The position numbers and the translations under genes are program-made. A stretch of DNA of 16,031 bases from Methylophilaceae bacterium UBA7525 (lineage in GTDB: Bacteria; Pseudomonadota; Gammaproteobacteria; Burkholderiales; Methylophilaceae), in contig DLMX01000011.1 in assembly GCA_002479405.1 (NCBI GenBank), forward strand, positions 8,714-24,744, given 5' to 3'. Positions within the stretch are counted from its first letter, which is position 1. Each line of letters opens with the position of its first letter. Shown here piece after piece: positions 1-7,560 of this stretch. The notes beneath the pieces are model-generated. The model saw only the letters and a list, made by a program, of their open reading frames with translations. It did no database searches and was not told the DNA's origin.

Positions 1-44
1 CCGCAAAGACCGCAAGGGTCTTCCCCGCCAAGAATGCTGCTTAA
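1..44 (+). CDS. Possible 3' end of an upstream gene (unidentified)
   Basis: Reading from base 3, the frame gives AKTARVFPAKNAA and then TAA at 42-44. The codons look plausible for this genome, but about 14 codons cannot identify a protein. The other two forward frames also stay open for a while (stops near 61 and 105), so the choice of frame is uncertain. The stop sits in the loop of a strong inverted repeat (26-60), as often seen just after a gene end. I do not recognise the product and cannot rule out that this stretch is non-coding. Confidence 0.2.
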   Translation, partial: AKTARVFPAKNAA

Positions 45-60
45 GCAGCTATGCTTGGCG
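26..60. repeat. Inverted repeat, two-part hairpin
   Basis: CGCCAAG (26-32) pairs exactly with CTTGGCG (54-60). Inside it GCTGC (36-40) pairs with GCAGC (45-49) around a TTAA loop, with a 3x4-base internal loop between the two stems. No T-run follows on either strand, so it is not a classical intrinsic terminator. It could be a gene-end hairpin or part of an unrecognised RNA. Confidence 0.5.
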
Positions 61-62
61 TG

Positions 63-108
63 AAGGTCGTGTCCGTCAAGGGCCCGCTCCTTCGTCGCGA
101 CCTTGACG
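63..108. repeat. Overlapping, mutually exclusive inverted repeats
   Basis: CGTCAAGG (74-81) pairs exactly with CCTTGACG (101-108). AAGGTCG (63-69) pairs exactly with CGACCTT (98-104). Both pairings use bases 101-104, so only one can form at a time. With the hairpin at 26-60 this makes about 80 bases of dense secondary structure upstream of the trmB promoter. I do not recognise it as tmRNA, 6S, SRP or RNase P RNA. Confidence 0.4.
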
Positions 109-197
109 CCACAGGGTGACCGCTCATATACGCTTTAGCCCGTTTTCTCACGCCGTCGATCGCCGAAGCACTCGCCGTGGAAAGCCACAGCGGCACC

Positions 198-231
198 TCG
201 ACAAAACCGCCCTGAACGACTCAGGTATAAT
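198..231 (+). promoter_or_regulatory. Candidate sigma-70 promoter for trmB
   Basis: A perfect TATAAT lies at 226-231, giving an expected start near 238 and a leader of about 23 bases before the trmB ATG at 261. The best -35 match is TCGACA at 198-203, but its spacing of 22 bases is too long. The call therefore rests on the -10 element and its position. Confidence 0.45.
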
Positions 232-260
232 CGCCGCCTTATTGTTGAGTACCGATCACC

Positions 261-965
261 ATGTCCGAAAAAGATGTCACCGAGAACGACGATTTGAAAC
301 ACCGGCCGATACGCAGCTTTGTCTTGCGTCAAGGCCGCCTGACGCCTGCGCAGCAGCGCGCGATCGAAACCAATATGCCGCGTTTCGGTGTTGTCTACAA
401 ACCGGAATTGCTGGATCTGGATGCCTTGTTCGGCCGAGCCGACAGCCGCAAGATTCTGGAGATCGGTTTCGGCATGGGCGACAGCACGGCAGCCATTGCA
501 GCTGCCAATCCGGATATCGACTATCTGGGAATCGAAGTGCACGGCCCCGGTGTTGGCAATCTGCTCAGGCTGATCGAAGCGTCACAGTTGACCAACCTGC
601 GGCTGATCCAACATGACGCAGTCGAAGTCCTGAACAACATGATTGCCGACGGCGCGCTGGATGGCGTACATATTTTCTTCCCCGACCCTTGGCACAAGAA
701 GCGTCATAACAAGCGTCGATTGATTCAGCAGGCGTTCATCGGCATGTTATGCAGCAAGTTGAAAGCGGGCGCATACATTCATGTGGCGACGGATTGGCAA
801 GAATATGCGGAATGGGTGCTGGAGGTGTTGAGTGCCGAACCATTACTGGAAAATACCGTGAAGGATTACGCACCGCGACCGAATTACCGGCCGCTGACCA
901 AGTTCGAAAAACGCGGCCTGAATCTAGGTCACGGTGTCTGGGACCTGATCTTCACCCGCAAATAA
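261..965 (+). CDS. trmB: tRNA (guanine-N7-)-methyltransferase TrmB
   Basis: A 234-residue cytosolic enzyme that uses S-adenosylmethionine to form 7-methylguanosine at position 46 in the variable loop of many tRNAs. The Rossmann methyltransferase core is visible. The SAM loop EIGFGMG is at residues 67-73, an acidic strand end is at E92 (IEVHG), and the family signature FFPDPWHKKRHNKRR is at 139-153. Near the C-terminus, TKFEKRG at 213-219 is the conserved TrmB substrate/cofactor motif. Length is normal for the bacterial monomeric enzyme. The ATG at 261 gives a normal N-terminus, though the preceding bases carry only a weak Shine-Dalgarno. A TATAAT box lies 30 bases upstream. The last 42 bases overlap the 3' end of the convergent engB. 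Confidence 0.96.
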   Translation: MSEKDVTENDDLKHRPIRSFVLRQGRLTPAQQRAIETNMPRFGVVYKPELLDLDALFGRADSRKILEIGFGMGDSTAAIAAANPDIDYLGIEVHGPGVGNLLRLIEASQLTNLRLIQHDAVEVLNNMIADGALDGVHIFFPDPWHKKRHNKRRLIQQAFIGMLCSKLKAGAYIHVATDWQEYAEWVLEVLSAEPLLENTVKDYAPRPNYRPLTKFEKRGLNLGHGVWDLIFTRK

Positions 966-1547
966 CCACTGGCCGATAATTTTTTCGGCTTCTTCCACCC
1001 CTTGTTTTTTCAGGCTGGAAAAGAGTTGTACCGTGCAATTTCCCCAGGTTTCATTCAGTTCCTTTTTCACTGCTTGCAGGGTCTGGTTGGCGGCGTTGCG
1101 CGAGAGTTTGTCGGATTTGGTCAGGAGTACATGTACCGGCTTGCCGCTGGGGCAGAACCAGTCGAGCATTTGCCGGTCAAGCGGTGTGAGCGGATGGCGG
1201 CAGTCCATGACCAGCACCAGGCCGTGTAATGAAGTGCGGTAGCTGAGATAGGCGGACAGCGTCATCTGCCAGTGTTCACGCATGGCTTGCGGCACCTTGG
1301 CATAACCGTAACCCGGCAGGTCGACAAGGAAACGGTCGTCGCCCAGCGTGAAAAAGTTGATCAGTTGAGTGCGCCCCGGTTGTTTGCTGACATAGGCAAG
1401 CCGGTTGTGGTTGGCAAGGGTGTTGAGTGCGCTGGATTTGCCGGCATTGGAGCGTCCCGCGAACGCGACCTCAATTCCCGCAGGCGGCGGCAGATCTCGC
1501 AGGTTGTGCGCGGAGATGTAAAAGCTGGCATTTTGAAACAGGGGCAT
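924..1547 (-). CDS. engB: Ribosome biogenesis GTP-binding protein EngB (YsxC/YihA)
   Basis: A 207-residue GTPase of the TrmE-Era-EngA-EngB family, needed for late assembly of the 50S subunit. All G motifs are present: G1/P-loop GRSNAGKS at 31-38, the G2 region with PGRTQ near 57-61, G3 DLPG at 76-79 followed by the EngB-typical YGYAKV, and G4 TKSD at 143-146. Length is normal for the family. The start is an ATG whose complement lies at 1545-1547, with no obvious Shine-Dalgarno. A TATAAG-like -10 on the minus strand (about 1558-1563) would give a very short leader. The gene is divergent from cytochrome c4 and converges with trmB, overlapping it by 42 bases (TAG at 926-924), so the last 14 codons of the two genes share DNA. 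Confidence 0.96.
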   Translation of the reverse strand: MPLFQNASFYISAHNLRDLPPPAGIEVAFAGRSNAGKSSALNTLANHNRLAYVSKQPGRTQLINFFTLGDDRFLVDLPGYGYAKVPQAMREHWQMTLSAYLSYRTSLHGLVLVMDCRHPLTPLDRQMLDWFCPSGKPVHVLLTKSDKLSRNAANQTLQAVKKELNETWGNCTVQLFSSLKKQGVEEAEKIIGQWLFAGEDQVPDTVT

Positions 1548-1605
1548 GAGAGATAAACTTATAAAGCGCTGAAAGAGTGGAAAATGCTATCACGATATGA
1601 TGCTT

Positions 1606-1637
1606 TTCGATAAAATACGCGATTATTGTTGTATAAC
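1606..1637 (+). promoter_or_regulatory. Candidate promoter for cytochrome c4 gene
   Basis: The 128-base gap between engB and the cytochrome gene is AT-rich in its second half. TATAAC at 1632-1637 is a fair -10 element about 40 bases before the ATG, and TAAAAT at 1611-1616 is an alternative. A convincing -35 is missing: the nearest match, around 1606-1612, is poorly spaced. Confidence 0.3.
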
Positions 1638-1675
1638 CATTTCTGTATCAACTGTTGAGTACTGAGGAGTCAGGT

Positions 1676-2284
1676 ATGAGTTTCCGTATTATTGCGGCAT
1701 TTGCATTGGGTTTGTTCAGTGCCGTTTCTGCCAATGCTGCTGGTGATGCAGCCAAGGGTGCCACGATCGCCAATCAGGTCTGTATGGCCTGTCATGGCGC
1801 TGATGGCAACAGCATGATTCCGATGTACCCGAAACTGGCTGGCCAGCATCCTGAATATATTGCCAAGCAGCTGAACAATTTCAAATCCGGCGAACGTAAC
1901 AATGCGATCATGGCGGGCATGGTGACGACGCTGTCAGCTGAAGACATGGACAATCTCGGTGCTTTCTACGCATCCCAGGTTGCCAAGGGTGGCACTGCCC
2001 AGTCCAATGGCAAGGGTTCTGCCGGTGAGAAAATCTACAAGGCAGGCATTGCCGGTATGGGTGTTCCTGCATGCGCTTCCTGCCATGGCCCTGCAGGTGC
2101 CGGCGTGCCAGTGCAGTTTCCGCGTCTGGCTGGTCAGCATGCTGAATACACCATCGCCCAGTTGAAGATTTTCCGTTCCGGTGAACGTGCCAACGATGCG
2201 GCCAAGATGATGCGCATGATTGCCGCCAAGATGAGTGATGAAGAGATGGCTGCAGTGGCTGACTATATCCAGGGTCTGCGCTAA
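1676..2284 (+). CDS. Cytochrome c4, periplasmic dihaem c-type cytochrome
   Basis: A 202-residue exported protein with two haem c sites, predicted to carry electrons in the periplasm, for example to a terminal oxidase. A signal peptide runs over residues 1-22 (RIIAAFALGLFSAVSANAA, cleavage near A22/G23). The haem motifs are CMACH at 36-40 and CASCH at 133-137. Each begins one of two homologous halves sharing the pattern LAGQHxEYxxxQL and FxSGER, as in the cytochrome c4 family. Conserved methionines in each half (for example the MAGM segment near 79-82) are candidate axial ligands. I chose the ATG at 1676 because GAGGAG lies just upstream at 1664-1668 and it gives a clean signal peptide. An upstream TTG at 1655 adds seven residues but has no ribosome site. 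The ResB/CcsA haem-attachment genes follow. Confidence 0.93.
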   Translation: MSFRIIAAFALGLFSAVSANAAGDAAKGATIANQVCMACHGADGNSMIPMYPKLAGQHPEYIAKQLNNFKSGERNNAIMAGMVTTLSAEDMDNLGAFYASQVAKGGTAQSNGKGSAGEKIYKAGIAGMGVPACASCHGPAGAGVPVQFPRLAGQHAEYTIAQLKIFRSGERANDAAKMMRMIAAKMSDEEMAAVADYIQGLR

Positions 2285-2308
2285 GCGGTAGCTGTAGTAG
2301 ATTCATGG

Positions 2309-2340
2309 TTCAAGGGTGGCGTATGCCGCCCTTGACTTTA
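2309..2340 (+). terminator. Hairpin after the cytochrome c4 gene, probable weak terminator
   Basis: TCAAGGGTGGC (2310-2320) pairs with GCCGCCCTTGA (2325-2335) over 11 base pairs, including one G-T pair, around a GTAT loop. The following bases CTTTATCC form only a poor T tract. It may attenuate rather than fully stop transcription into resB. Confidence 0.5.
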
Positions 2341-2452
2341 TCCAGCGAATGCTTTTTCGGGCCATGGCAAAGTTCTTCTGAACTTCGGCAACTCGTGGCC
2401 AGGCTTGCTGTCCTAATTCCGACTTTTCACACTCGACTGAAACGATAAAGCC

Positions 2453-4417
2453 TTGAAGTCTCCTCAAACCACTTCCAAACGCCTTTATGAGCTCCTGAGT
2501 TCCATGCGCTTTGCCGTCAGTCTGCTGACGGTATTGGGTATCGCTTCCATCATAGGTACCGTGCTCAAGCAGAATGAGCCGTACACCAATTACATCATCC
2601 AGTTCGGTCAGTTCTGGTTTGAAATCTTTGAAGTGCTTGGGCTTTATGATGTTTATCACAGTGTCTGGTTTTTGCTGATCCTGTTGTTTCTGGTCATTTC
2701 CACCAGCCTCTGCGTGTATCGCAACTCCCCCAATATGCTGCGCGAGATGCGCGTCTGGCGTGAACATGCCACCGAGAAATCCTTGCGTGCCTTCAGCCAT
2801 CAGCACGAATATCAGGCGAACGGCACGCCAGAGGAAGTCAGGGCAGGCCTGACACGTTTTCTGACGACACGGGGCTTCCGTTTCAAGACGCTGCAGCATG
2901 AGAACGGCGATGAGCTGATTGCGGCGAAAGCCGGTACCTATCAGCGTCTGGGCTATATCTTCACGCATACTGCTATTGTCGTCATTTGTGTGGGCGGTCT
3001 GATCGACGGCAATGTGCCGTTCAAGGTGCAGGAGCTGCTTGGGTACAAGACGGTTGAAGTGCGTGACATTGCAGCTTCGGAAGTACCGGCCGAGAGCCGT
3101 CTGTCCACGGCCAACCTGTCATTCCGCGGCAACATGACCTTGCCGGAAGGTACTAGTGCCGACGTTGCTTTCATGCGCATGAGGGACGGATATCTGGTGC
3201 AGGAGCTGCCGTTCCGCGTAGCGCTCAAGGATTTCCGCATCGAGCACTATGCTACGGGACAGCCCAAGTCCTTCGAGAGTGATCTGGTCATCACCGATCC
3301 GGATCTGGCTGAGCCGCTGGAGGCCACCATCAGTGTCAACAAGCCATTGATTTACAAGGGTATCGCCATTTACCAATCCGATTTCCAGGACGGCGGTTCC
3401 AACCTGGATTTCAATCTGTGGGGATTGTTCAGCAATCAACTGGCGCCGTTGTCAGTACGGGGCACCATACATCAGGAAGTGACGCTGGGTGAGGGCGATA
3501 CTGCATTGACGATAGAGTTCGACGATTTCCGCAAATTCAATATTCTCAATCTGTCTGCCGATGGCAAGGGAAAGCCGCATAACGTCGGCCCCAATGTCAC
3601 GTTCAAGGTGCGCGATACACAAGGGCAGGCGCGCGAATATGTGACCTACATGCAGCCATTGAAGCTGGATGAGAGGTTCTATTTTGTGTCCGGCATGCGA
3701 CCGGCCTTGCAGGAAGAGTTCAAGTATCTGCGCATCCCGGTCGATGAGAATTTCGAAATCGAAGGCTTTATGCGCCTGCGTGCCACGATGATGGACAGCG
3801 CCGCGCATGCGGAGATTGCCCGCCGCCTGACTAAATCGTCATTGTCTGCTGATGCAGACAATGACGATATGAGAGAAAAGTTCGAGTCCAGTGTAATGCA
3901 TTTGCTCAAGGCGTTTGCCGAAGGAGGCTACACCAGAATTGCCACGCTGATCGAAGATTCCGTACCGGAAGAGCAGCGCGACAATGCGGCACAGACCTAC
4001 ATCAAGATCATCAGCAGTGCGGTATTTGAAGCGCATAGTCTGGCACGTGAACGTGCAGGAAAATCACCCGCAGTGCCGGATGAGGAAACCCTGATTTTTC
4101 TGCAGGACAGCCTTAACAGTATGAGCGACATTTTCTTCTATGGAGCGCCGTTCTATCTGGAGTTGAAGGAGTATGAGCATCGCGAGGCCAGCGGTCTGCA
4201 GCTGACGCGTTCGCCCGGCAAGAACCTGGTGTATTCCGGTTCGGTTTTGCTGGTGCTCGGCATTTTTGCCATGATCTATATCCGTGAACGCCGGATATGG
4301 CTGCTGGTCAAATCTGACAATCGGGTATTGTTTGCCATGTCTTCCAATCGCAAGAACCGCGATCTGGATATGGAGTTTGCCCGTTATCAGGAGCAATTGC
4401 AGCGTCTGTTGGCCTAG
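2453..4417 (+). CDS. resB: ResB (Ccs1-type) System II cytochrome c biogenesis protein
   Basis: A 654-residue inner-membrane protein. With CcsA/ResC it forms the System II synthetase, which delivers haem and ligates it to the CxxCH motifs of apocytochromes in the periplasm. Three N-terminal membrane segments (about 20-38, 69-88, 166-184) and one C-terminal segment (about 594-610) flank a large periplasmic domain, the ResB pattern. The N-terminal stretch LLSSMRFAVSLLTVLGIAS is typical. His172 in the third segment is a candidate haem-handling residue. A stop lies four codons upstream of TTG 2453, so this TTG is the furthest possible start. It gives the usual short cytosolic lead before the first helix. 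The alternative ATG at 2504 would begin almost inside that helix. No strong Shine-Dalgarno is seen. A 30-base gap separates it from ccsA, so the two are probably cotranscribed. Confidence 0.92.
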   Translation: MKSPQTTSKRLYELLSSMRFAVSLLTVLGIASIIGTVLKQNEPYTNYIIQFGQFWFEIFEVLGLYDVYHSVWFLLILLFLVISTSLCVYRNSPNMLREMRVWREHATEKSLRAFSHQHEYQANGTPEEVRAGLTRFLTTRGFRFKTLQHENGDELIAAKAGTYQRLGYIFTHTAIVVICVGGLIDGNVPFKVQELLGYKTVEVRDIAASEVPAESRLSTANLSFRGNMTLPEGTSADVAFMRMRDGYLVQELPFRVALKDFRIEHYATGQPKSFESDLVITDPDLAEPLEATISVNKPLIYKGIAIYQSDFQDGGSNLDFNLWGLFSNQLAPLSVRGTIHQEVTLGEGDTALTIEFDDFRKFNILNLSADGKGKPHNVGPNVTFKVRDTQGQAREYVTYMQPLKLDERFYFVSGMRPALQEEFKYLRIPVDENFEIEGFMRLRATMMDSAAHAEIARRLTKSSLSADADNDDMREKFESSVMHLLKAFAEGGYTRIATLIEDSVPEEQRDNAAQTYIKIISSAVFEAHSLARERAGKSPAVPDEETLIFLQDSLNSMSDIFFYGAPFYLELKEYEHREASGLQLTRSPGKNLVYSGSVLLVLGIFAMIYIRERRIWLLVKSDNRVLFAMSSNRKNRDLDMEFARYQEQLQRLLA

Positions 4418-4447
4418 TAACCGCAGACCTAATTTTGGGAAAACACT

Positions 4448-5593
4448 ATGAATAACGCCTTGATCAACGATGAACCGATTCCACTGTTGAAGCGCCTGAA
4501 CTGGCAGGATTGGGTCTATTCTATTGTGCTGCTGGCAGGCGCCATGTTTGCCTTCAACCAGTACAGCCATCACATGGACGTCTATGAACAAGGCTTTCTG
4601 TTCGGTGCCGTGGCGACTTTCAGTTGGCTGGGCTGGTCATGGAAAGCCATGCGTAACCTTGTTCTTGGAGTTGGCGTGCTCAGTCTGTTCGCCATTTTTG
4701 TTTATGATGCAGATCTGCAAAGAGCCGAGCAGGCGTTCTTTCTCAAATATCTGATTTCCAGCCAATCGGCCATCATGTGGATGAACGTTCTGTTCATCCT
4801 GGCTACCGTGACTTATTGGGTGGCATTGTTCAACAGCTCGCAATTCACCGGCAAGTTCGCTTCCTCGCTGGTCTGGTCAGCTGTGCTGATGGGTTTTGTC
4901 GGTCTCATGGTGCGCTGGTATGAATCCTATCTTATCGCGCCGGATGTCGGCTACATTCCTGTCAGCAATCTGTATGAAGTGTTCATCCTGTTCTGCCTGA
5001 TCACGGCATTGCTTTATCTTTATTATGAGCAGCGTTATGCGACGCGCCAGCTCGGCGGCTTTGTCATGCTGATCATCAGCGCCGCTGTCGGTTTCATTCT
5101 CTGGTATATCTTCGATCGTGAGGCGCATGCGATTCAACCGCTGGTGCCGGCATTGCAATCTTACTGGATGAAGATACACGTGCCCGCCAACTTTATCGGT
5201 TACGGCGCCTTCTCTCTTGCTGCCATGGTGGGTATCGCTTACCTGCTGTCAGCCCGGGGCATCCTTGCATCCCGCCTGCCGTCGCTGGATACCATGGATG
5301 ACCTGATGTACAAGTCGATAGCTGTGGGTTTTGCCTTTTTCACGATCGCGACCATTCTTGGAGCCATGTGGGCGGCGGAAGCTTGGGGCGGATATTGGTC
5401 CTGGGATCCGAAGGAGACTTGGGCGCTGATCGTCTGGCTGAATTATGCGGCCTGGCTGCACTTGCGTCTGGTCAAGGGTATGCGGGGTCCGATTCTGGCG
5501 TGGTGGGCAGTGGTCGGACTGTTTGTCACAACCTTTGCTTTCATCGGCGTCAATATGTTCCTTTCCGGCTTGCATTCTTACGGTGAGCTATAA
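4448..5593 (+). CDS. ccsA: CcsA/ResC cytochrome c biogenesis protein (haem-handling, c-type)
   Basis: A 381-residue polytopic inner-membrane protein, partner of ResB in System II; it exports haem and presents it to apocytochrome c. It is mostly hydrophobic helices, with the diagnostic WWD-type motif WGGYWSWDPKE at residues 313-323, just as in CcsA, CcmC and CcmF. Candidate haem-ligand histidines are H244 (WMKIHVP), before one helix, and H376 near the C-terminus (GLHSYGEL). The length, longer than plastid CcsA, matches proteobacterial CcsB/ResC proteins. The ATG at 4448 is preceded by GGGA at 4436-4439. The gene ends just before a strong terminator, making it the last gene of the cytochrome unit. 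Confidence 0.94.
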   Translation: MNNALINDEPIPLLKRLNWQDWVYSIVLLAGAMFAFNQYSHHMDVYEQGFLFGAVATFSWLGWSWKAMRNLVLGVGVLSLFAIFVYDADLQRAEQAFFLKYLISSQSAIMWMNVLFILATVTYWVALFNSSQFTGKFASSLVWSAVLMGFVGLMVRWYESYLIAPDVGYIPVSNLYEVFILFCLITALLYLYYEQRYATRQLGGFVMLIISAAVGFILWYIFDREAHAIQPLVPALQSYWMKIHVPANFIGYGAFSLAAMVGIAYLLSARGILASRLPSLDTMDDLMYKSIAVGFAFFTIATILGAMWAAEAWGGYWSWDPKETWALIVWLNYAAWLHLRLVKGMRGPILAWWAVVGLFVTTFAFIGVNMFLSGLHSYGEL

Positions 5594-5606
5594 GATTGGA
5601 CAGCAA

Positions 5607-5640
5607 TAAAAAAACCAGGCCAAAGTGCCTGGTTTTTTTA
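5607..5640. terminator. Strong bidirectional intrinsic terminator
   Basis: ACCAGGC (5614-5620) pairs with GCCTGGT (5627-5633) around CAAAGT, with a T-run to 5639 on + and an A-run (5608-5613) that is a T-run on the minus strand. It lies between the ends of ccsA (+) and the histidine kinase gene (-) and can serve both convergent units. Confidence 0.9.
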
Positions 5641-5665
5641 TGTTTTCAAAGTCTGATCCTCAGAA

Positions 5666-7354
5666 TCAGTTTTCCTGTTCCAGTCGGAACCTCACATTAC
5701 CATCGCTGTTCTCGACCAGGCTCAGTGCATAGCCTGCCTGTCTCGATTGTTTGGCTGCATGGTAGAGTCCGATGCCGAGGCCGTTCTCCGAGCGCACGTG
5801 TTTCTTGAAGAGATGTTCCGCCTTGTCCTGCGGCATGGCCTTGCCGGTATCTGAAACCTCCAGGCAGAATCTTTCGCCCGTGTTCAGTTCAGCCACGATT
5901 TCCATACCGGGTTCATTGCGGGATTTTTCAATGGCGTTCTGCAATAGATTGTCCACCACGCTGTCCAGCACTTCGTCATCCACATCAATATCAGGCAATT
6001 TGCCGCAGAGGAAGCTGATGGCAGATTGATGATGACGTTGCTGCAAGCTGGTCCACCAGTCGGCCAGCCTGGTTTTGCGGTTGCTGCTGGTGTTCGGCGC
6101 CTGCAACTTGTCCAGCGTGAGCGCCAGACGTTGATTCATTTTTGGGAGCTGTCGTCTGATCAGGTCTGCCAGCAGTGCGTCATCGTTGTTAGGCGTCAGC
6201 TCTGCGGCGCTACACAGTGCACTCATGGATTGCACGATGTTCTTGATGTCATGCGTCAGACGCGCCCCCGTTTCGTAAACCGCCTGCATGTAGGCATTCT
6301 GTTGCAAGGTTTCTTCGCGGCGTTTTGCTTCATAGAACTCTCCCAGAACCTGGGTAAGCAGGTTCAGGTGCAGCGATAGTGCCGGTGTCAGTGTGAAGCG
6401 CGTGTAGAGGTGCATGCTGACGCCATGAAATTTGAGTTCGGAATAGTGTTTGCTCTTGACTCCAAGCTCTCCGCTGCTTTCAGCTGTATCCCAAGTCACG
6501 CCGCTTACCCAGGGCAGGCTGGAGATTTCATGCATGGCGGATTCGATAAATTCCTTGGCTGAGTTCTTCTTTTCCGCCAGTTCGGCAATATTCTTGACCC
6601 ATTGTTCGAATGGCAGGCCCAGGCTCAGCAGATAGCGGGAAAGCAGATGGCCGATGCCGGCGAAACCGGCGCGTGGATTCCATAACCAGCTGATGGTCAG
6701 CAGGGCAAAAGCCAAGCCAAACAACACCTTTATCAGGACTATTGCGTAGTTTGCGCCGCTCGATGTCTCGATGGCATAGCTGCCCAATACCAGAATTACC
6801 GCTAGCAAAAGGAGCACCAAAGTGTAGAAAAAATCGATAGTCGGAGGCAACGGGCTGCTGGCATCATCGGTAGCGGCAATCAGAATTGCGATTGGCAGTA
6901 AAGGCATCAGGAAGGTGACAACAAATTCAGTGATGGCGATATCCTGTGTATTTTCCAGAAGTTTCGGCACAACCCAGAGCAGCAGCATTGCCAGCAGATA
7001 GCCGGCGGCAAATAGGTAGGCCTTTTGGCTTCTGGTTTTACTGGAAAAGACGCGGCCACCCAGCAGGCCGAAGAGGACAGCTACCCAGAAAGCCATTAGC
7101 CACCAGCTCATGAAGTGTGTGAGTAGCAGTCCGCCGGCAATGAATAATGCCGCAGCAACATGTGAAAGCGAGGCCTGTGTTCGCCAGATCGGCTGCCAGA
7201 GCAAAAAGAAACCATAGTGACAAAGCAGGAATGCTTTTTGCACGAAACCATCCAACCCCCAAACGAGGACGACATGCAAGCTTAAAAGCATGAGCCCCAA
7301 GGATAAGCGGCGAAAGAGGTTGCTGGTTTTTGTGGCAAGCAGTTTGAAGGGCAT
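5666..7354 (-). CDS. Polytopic sensor histidine kinase, PrsK/PilS-like layout, orphan
   Basis: A 562-residue membrane histidine kinase. Residues 1-225 hold seven or eight hydrophobic helices. Residues about 240-345 form a soluble linker with the look of a GAF-type sensor domain. A short coiled segment follows, then the H-box THDIKNIVQSMSAL with His368 as the predicted phosphoacceptor. The ATPase domain shows an N-box (D468-N469, N473), DTG at 502-504 and the G2 loop GLGIG at 525-529. The HDIKN form of the H-box and the helices-GAF-kinase order resemble PrsK, the PEP-CTERM-associated kinase that partners a sigma-54 activator. This protein is shorter, and the resemblance is from memory. No response regulator lies beside it. 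It is transcribed divergently from a pilin with a sigma-54-type promoter. The start is ATG at 7354-7352, with only a weak CAGG upstream. Function as a kinase is firm; signal and partner are unknown. Confidence 0.85.
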   Translation of the reverse strand: MPFKLLATKTSNLFRRLSLGLMLLSLHVVLVWGLDGFVQKAFLLCHYGFFLLWQPIWRTQASLSHVAAALFIAGGLLLTHFMSWWLMAFWVAVLFGLLGGRVFSSKTRSQKAYLFAAGYLLAMLLLWVVPKLLENTQDIAITEFVVTFLMPLLPIAILIAATDDASSPLPPTIDFFYTLVLLLLAVILVLGSYAIETSSGANYAIVLIKVLFGLAFALLTISWLWNPRAGFAGIGHLLSRYLLSLGLPFEQWVKNIAELAEKKNSAKEFIESAMHEISSLPWVSGVTWDTAESSGELGVKSKHYSELKFHGVSMHLYTRFTLTPALSLHLNLLTQVLGEFYEAKRREETLQQNAYMQAVYETGARLTHDIKNIVQSMSALCSAAELTPNNDDALLADLIRRQLPKMNQRLALTLDKLQAPNTSSNRKTRLADWWTSLQQRHHQSAISFLCGKLPDIDVDDEVLDSVVDNLLQNAIEKSRNEPGMEIVAELNTGERFCLEVSDTGKAMPQDKAEHLFKKHVRSENGLGIGLYHAAKQSRQAGYALSLVENSDGNVRFRLEQEN

Positions 7355-7389
7355 AATGAGCCTGAATTAAAGATTAAGTGTCAGTTTTT

Positions 7390-7414
7390 TGTCGATATCG
7401 TCGATATCTCGACA
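7390..7414. promoter_or_regulatory. Palindromic element, candidate activator site between kinase and pilin
   Basis: TGTCGA (7390-7395) and TCGACA (7409-7414) form an inverted repeat with a 13-base spacer. Inside, GTCGATATC occurs twice in tandem (7391-7399 and 7400-7408). The element lies about 70-95 bases upstream of the sigma-54-like -24 box of the pilin gene, a normal distance for an enhancer-binding protein. It is also 36-60 bases before the kinase start, so it could act on both genes. The binding protein is unknown. Confidence 0.45.
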
Positions 7415-7485
7415 TATTTTTTGCTGCTCGTGAGTTGTTTGCCGGAATAATGCTGTGCTGATAAGGCCTTGGCTGAACAGTTCAT

Positions 7486-7500
7486 TGGCATGAAGTTTGC
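7486..7500 (+). promoter_or_regulatory. Sigma-54 (RpoN) -24/-12 promoter of the pilin gene
   Basis: TGGCATGAAGTTTGC matches the sigma-54 consensus TGGCACG-N4-TTGC in ten of eleven fixed positions, with the GG (7487-7488) and GC (7499-7500) elements exactly spaced. The predicted start is near 7512, which gives a leader of about 49 bases before the pilin ATG at 7561. Pilin genes are classic sigma-54 targets. Confidence 0.72.
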
Positions 7501-7560
7501 GGCATTGAAATCATCAAATCAATGGCTATCGTAAAGCATACGTGCCAACTGGGGAACAAA

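Noticed and set aside
1..110. tmRNA or other known structured RNA, suggested by a short reading frame ending in NAA-stop followed by hairpins
   Set aside because: The peptide does not resemble a proteolysis tag, and there is no tRNA-like acceptor end, T-arm or CCA. I also see no 6S, SRP or RNase P signature sequence.
135..542. Long minus-strand open frame opposite trmB
   Set aside because: It lies inside a certain gene, has no recognisable motif and reads as a shadow of trmB codons.
1655..1675. TTG start extending cytochrome c4 by seven residues
   Set aside because: It would place the start before the strong GAGGAG ribosome site and put acidic residues in front of the signal peptide.
2303..2968. 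221-codon minus-strand frame opposite resB start
   Set aside because: It covers the terminator hairpin and the start of resB, has a composition typical of antisense shadows (many Gln, Arg and His) and no family match I know.
7391..7408. Tandem GTCGATATC as a CRISPR-like or mobile-element repeat
   Set aside because: Only two 9-base copies with no spacers, no element ends and no transposase; a protein-binding site is the simpler reading.
7522..7560. ATG 7522 as the pilin start
   Set aside because: It lacks a ribosome site, lies about 10 bases from the predicted transcript start, and would give an atypical 19-residue leader; ATG 7561 has GGGGAA and a normal six-residue leader.
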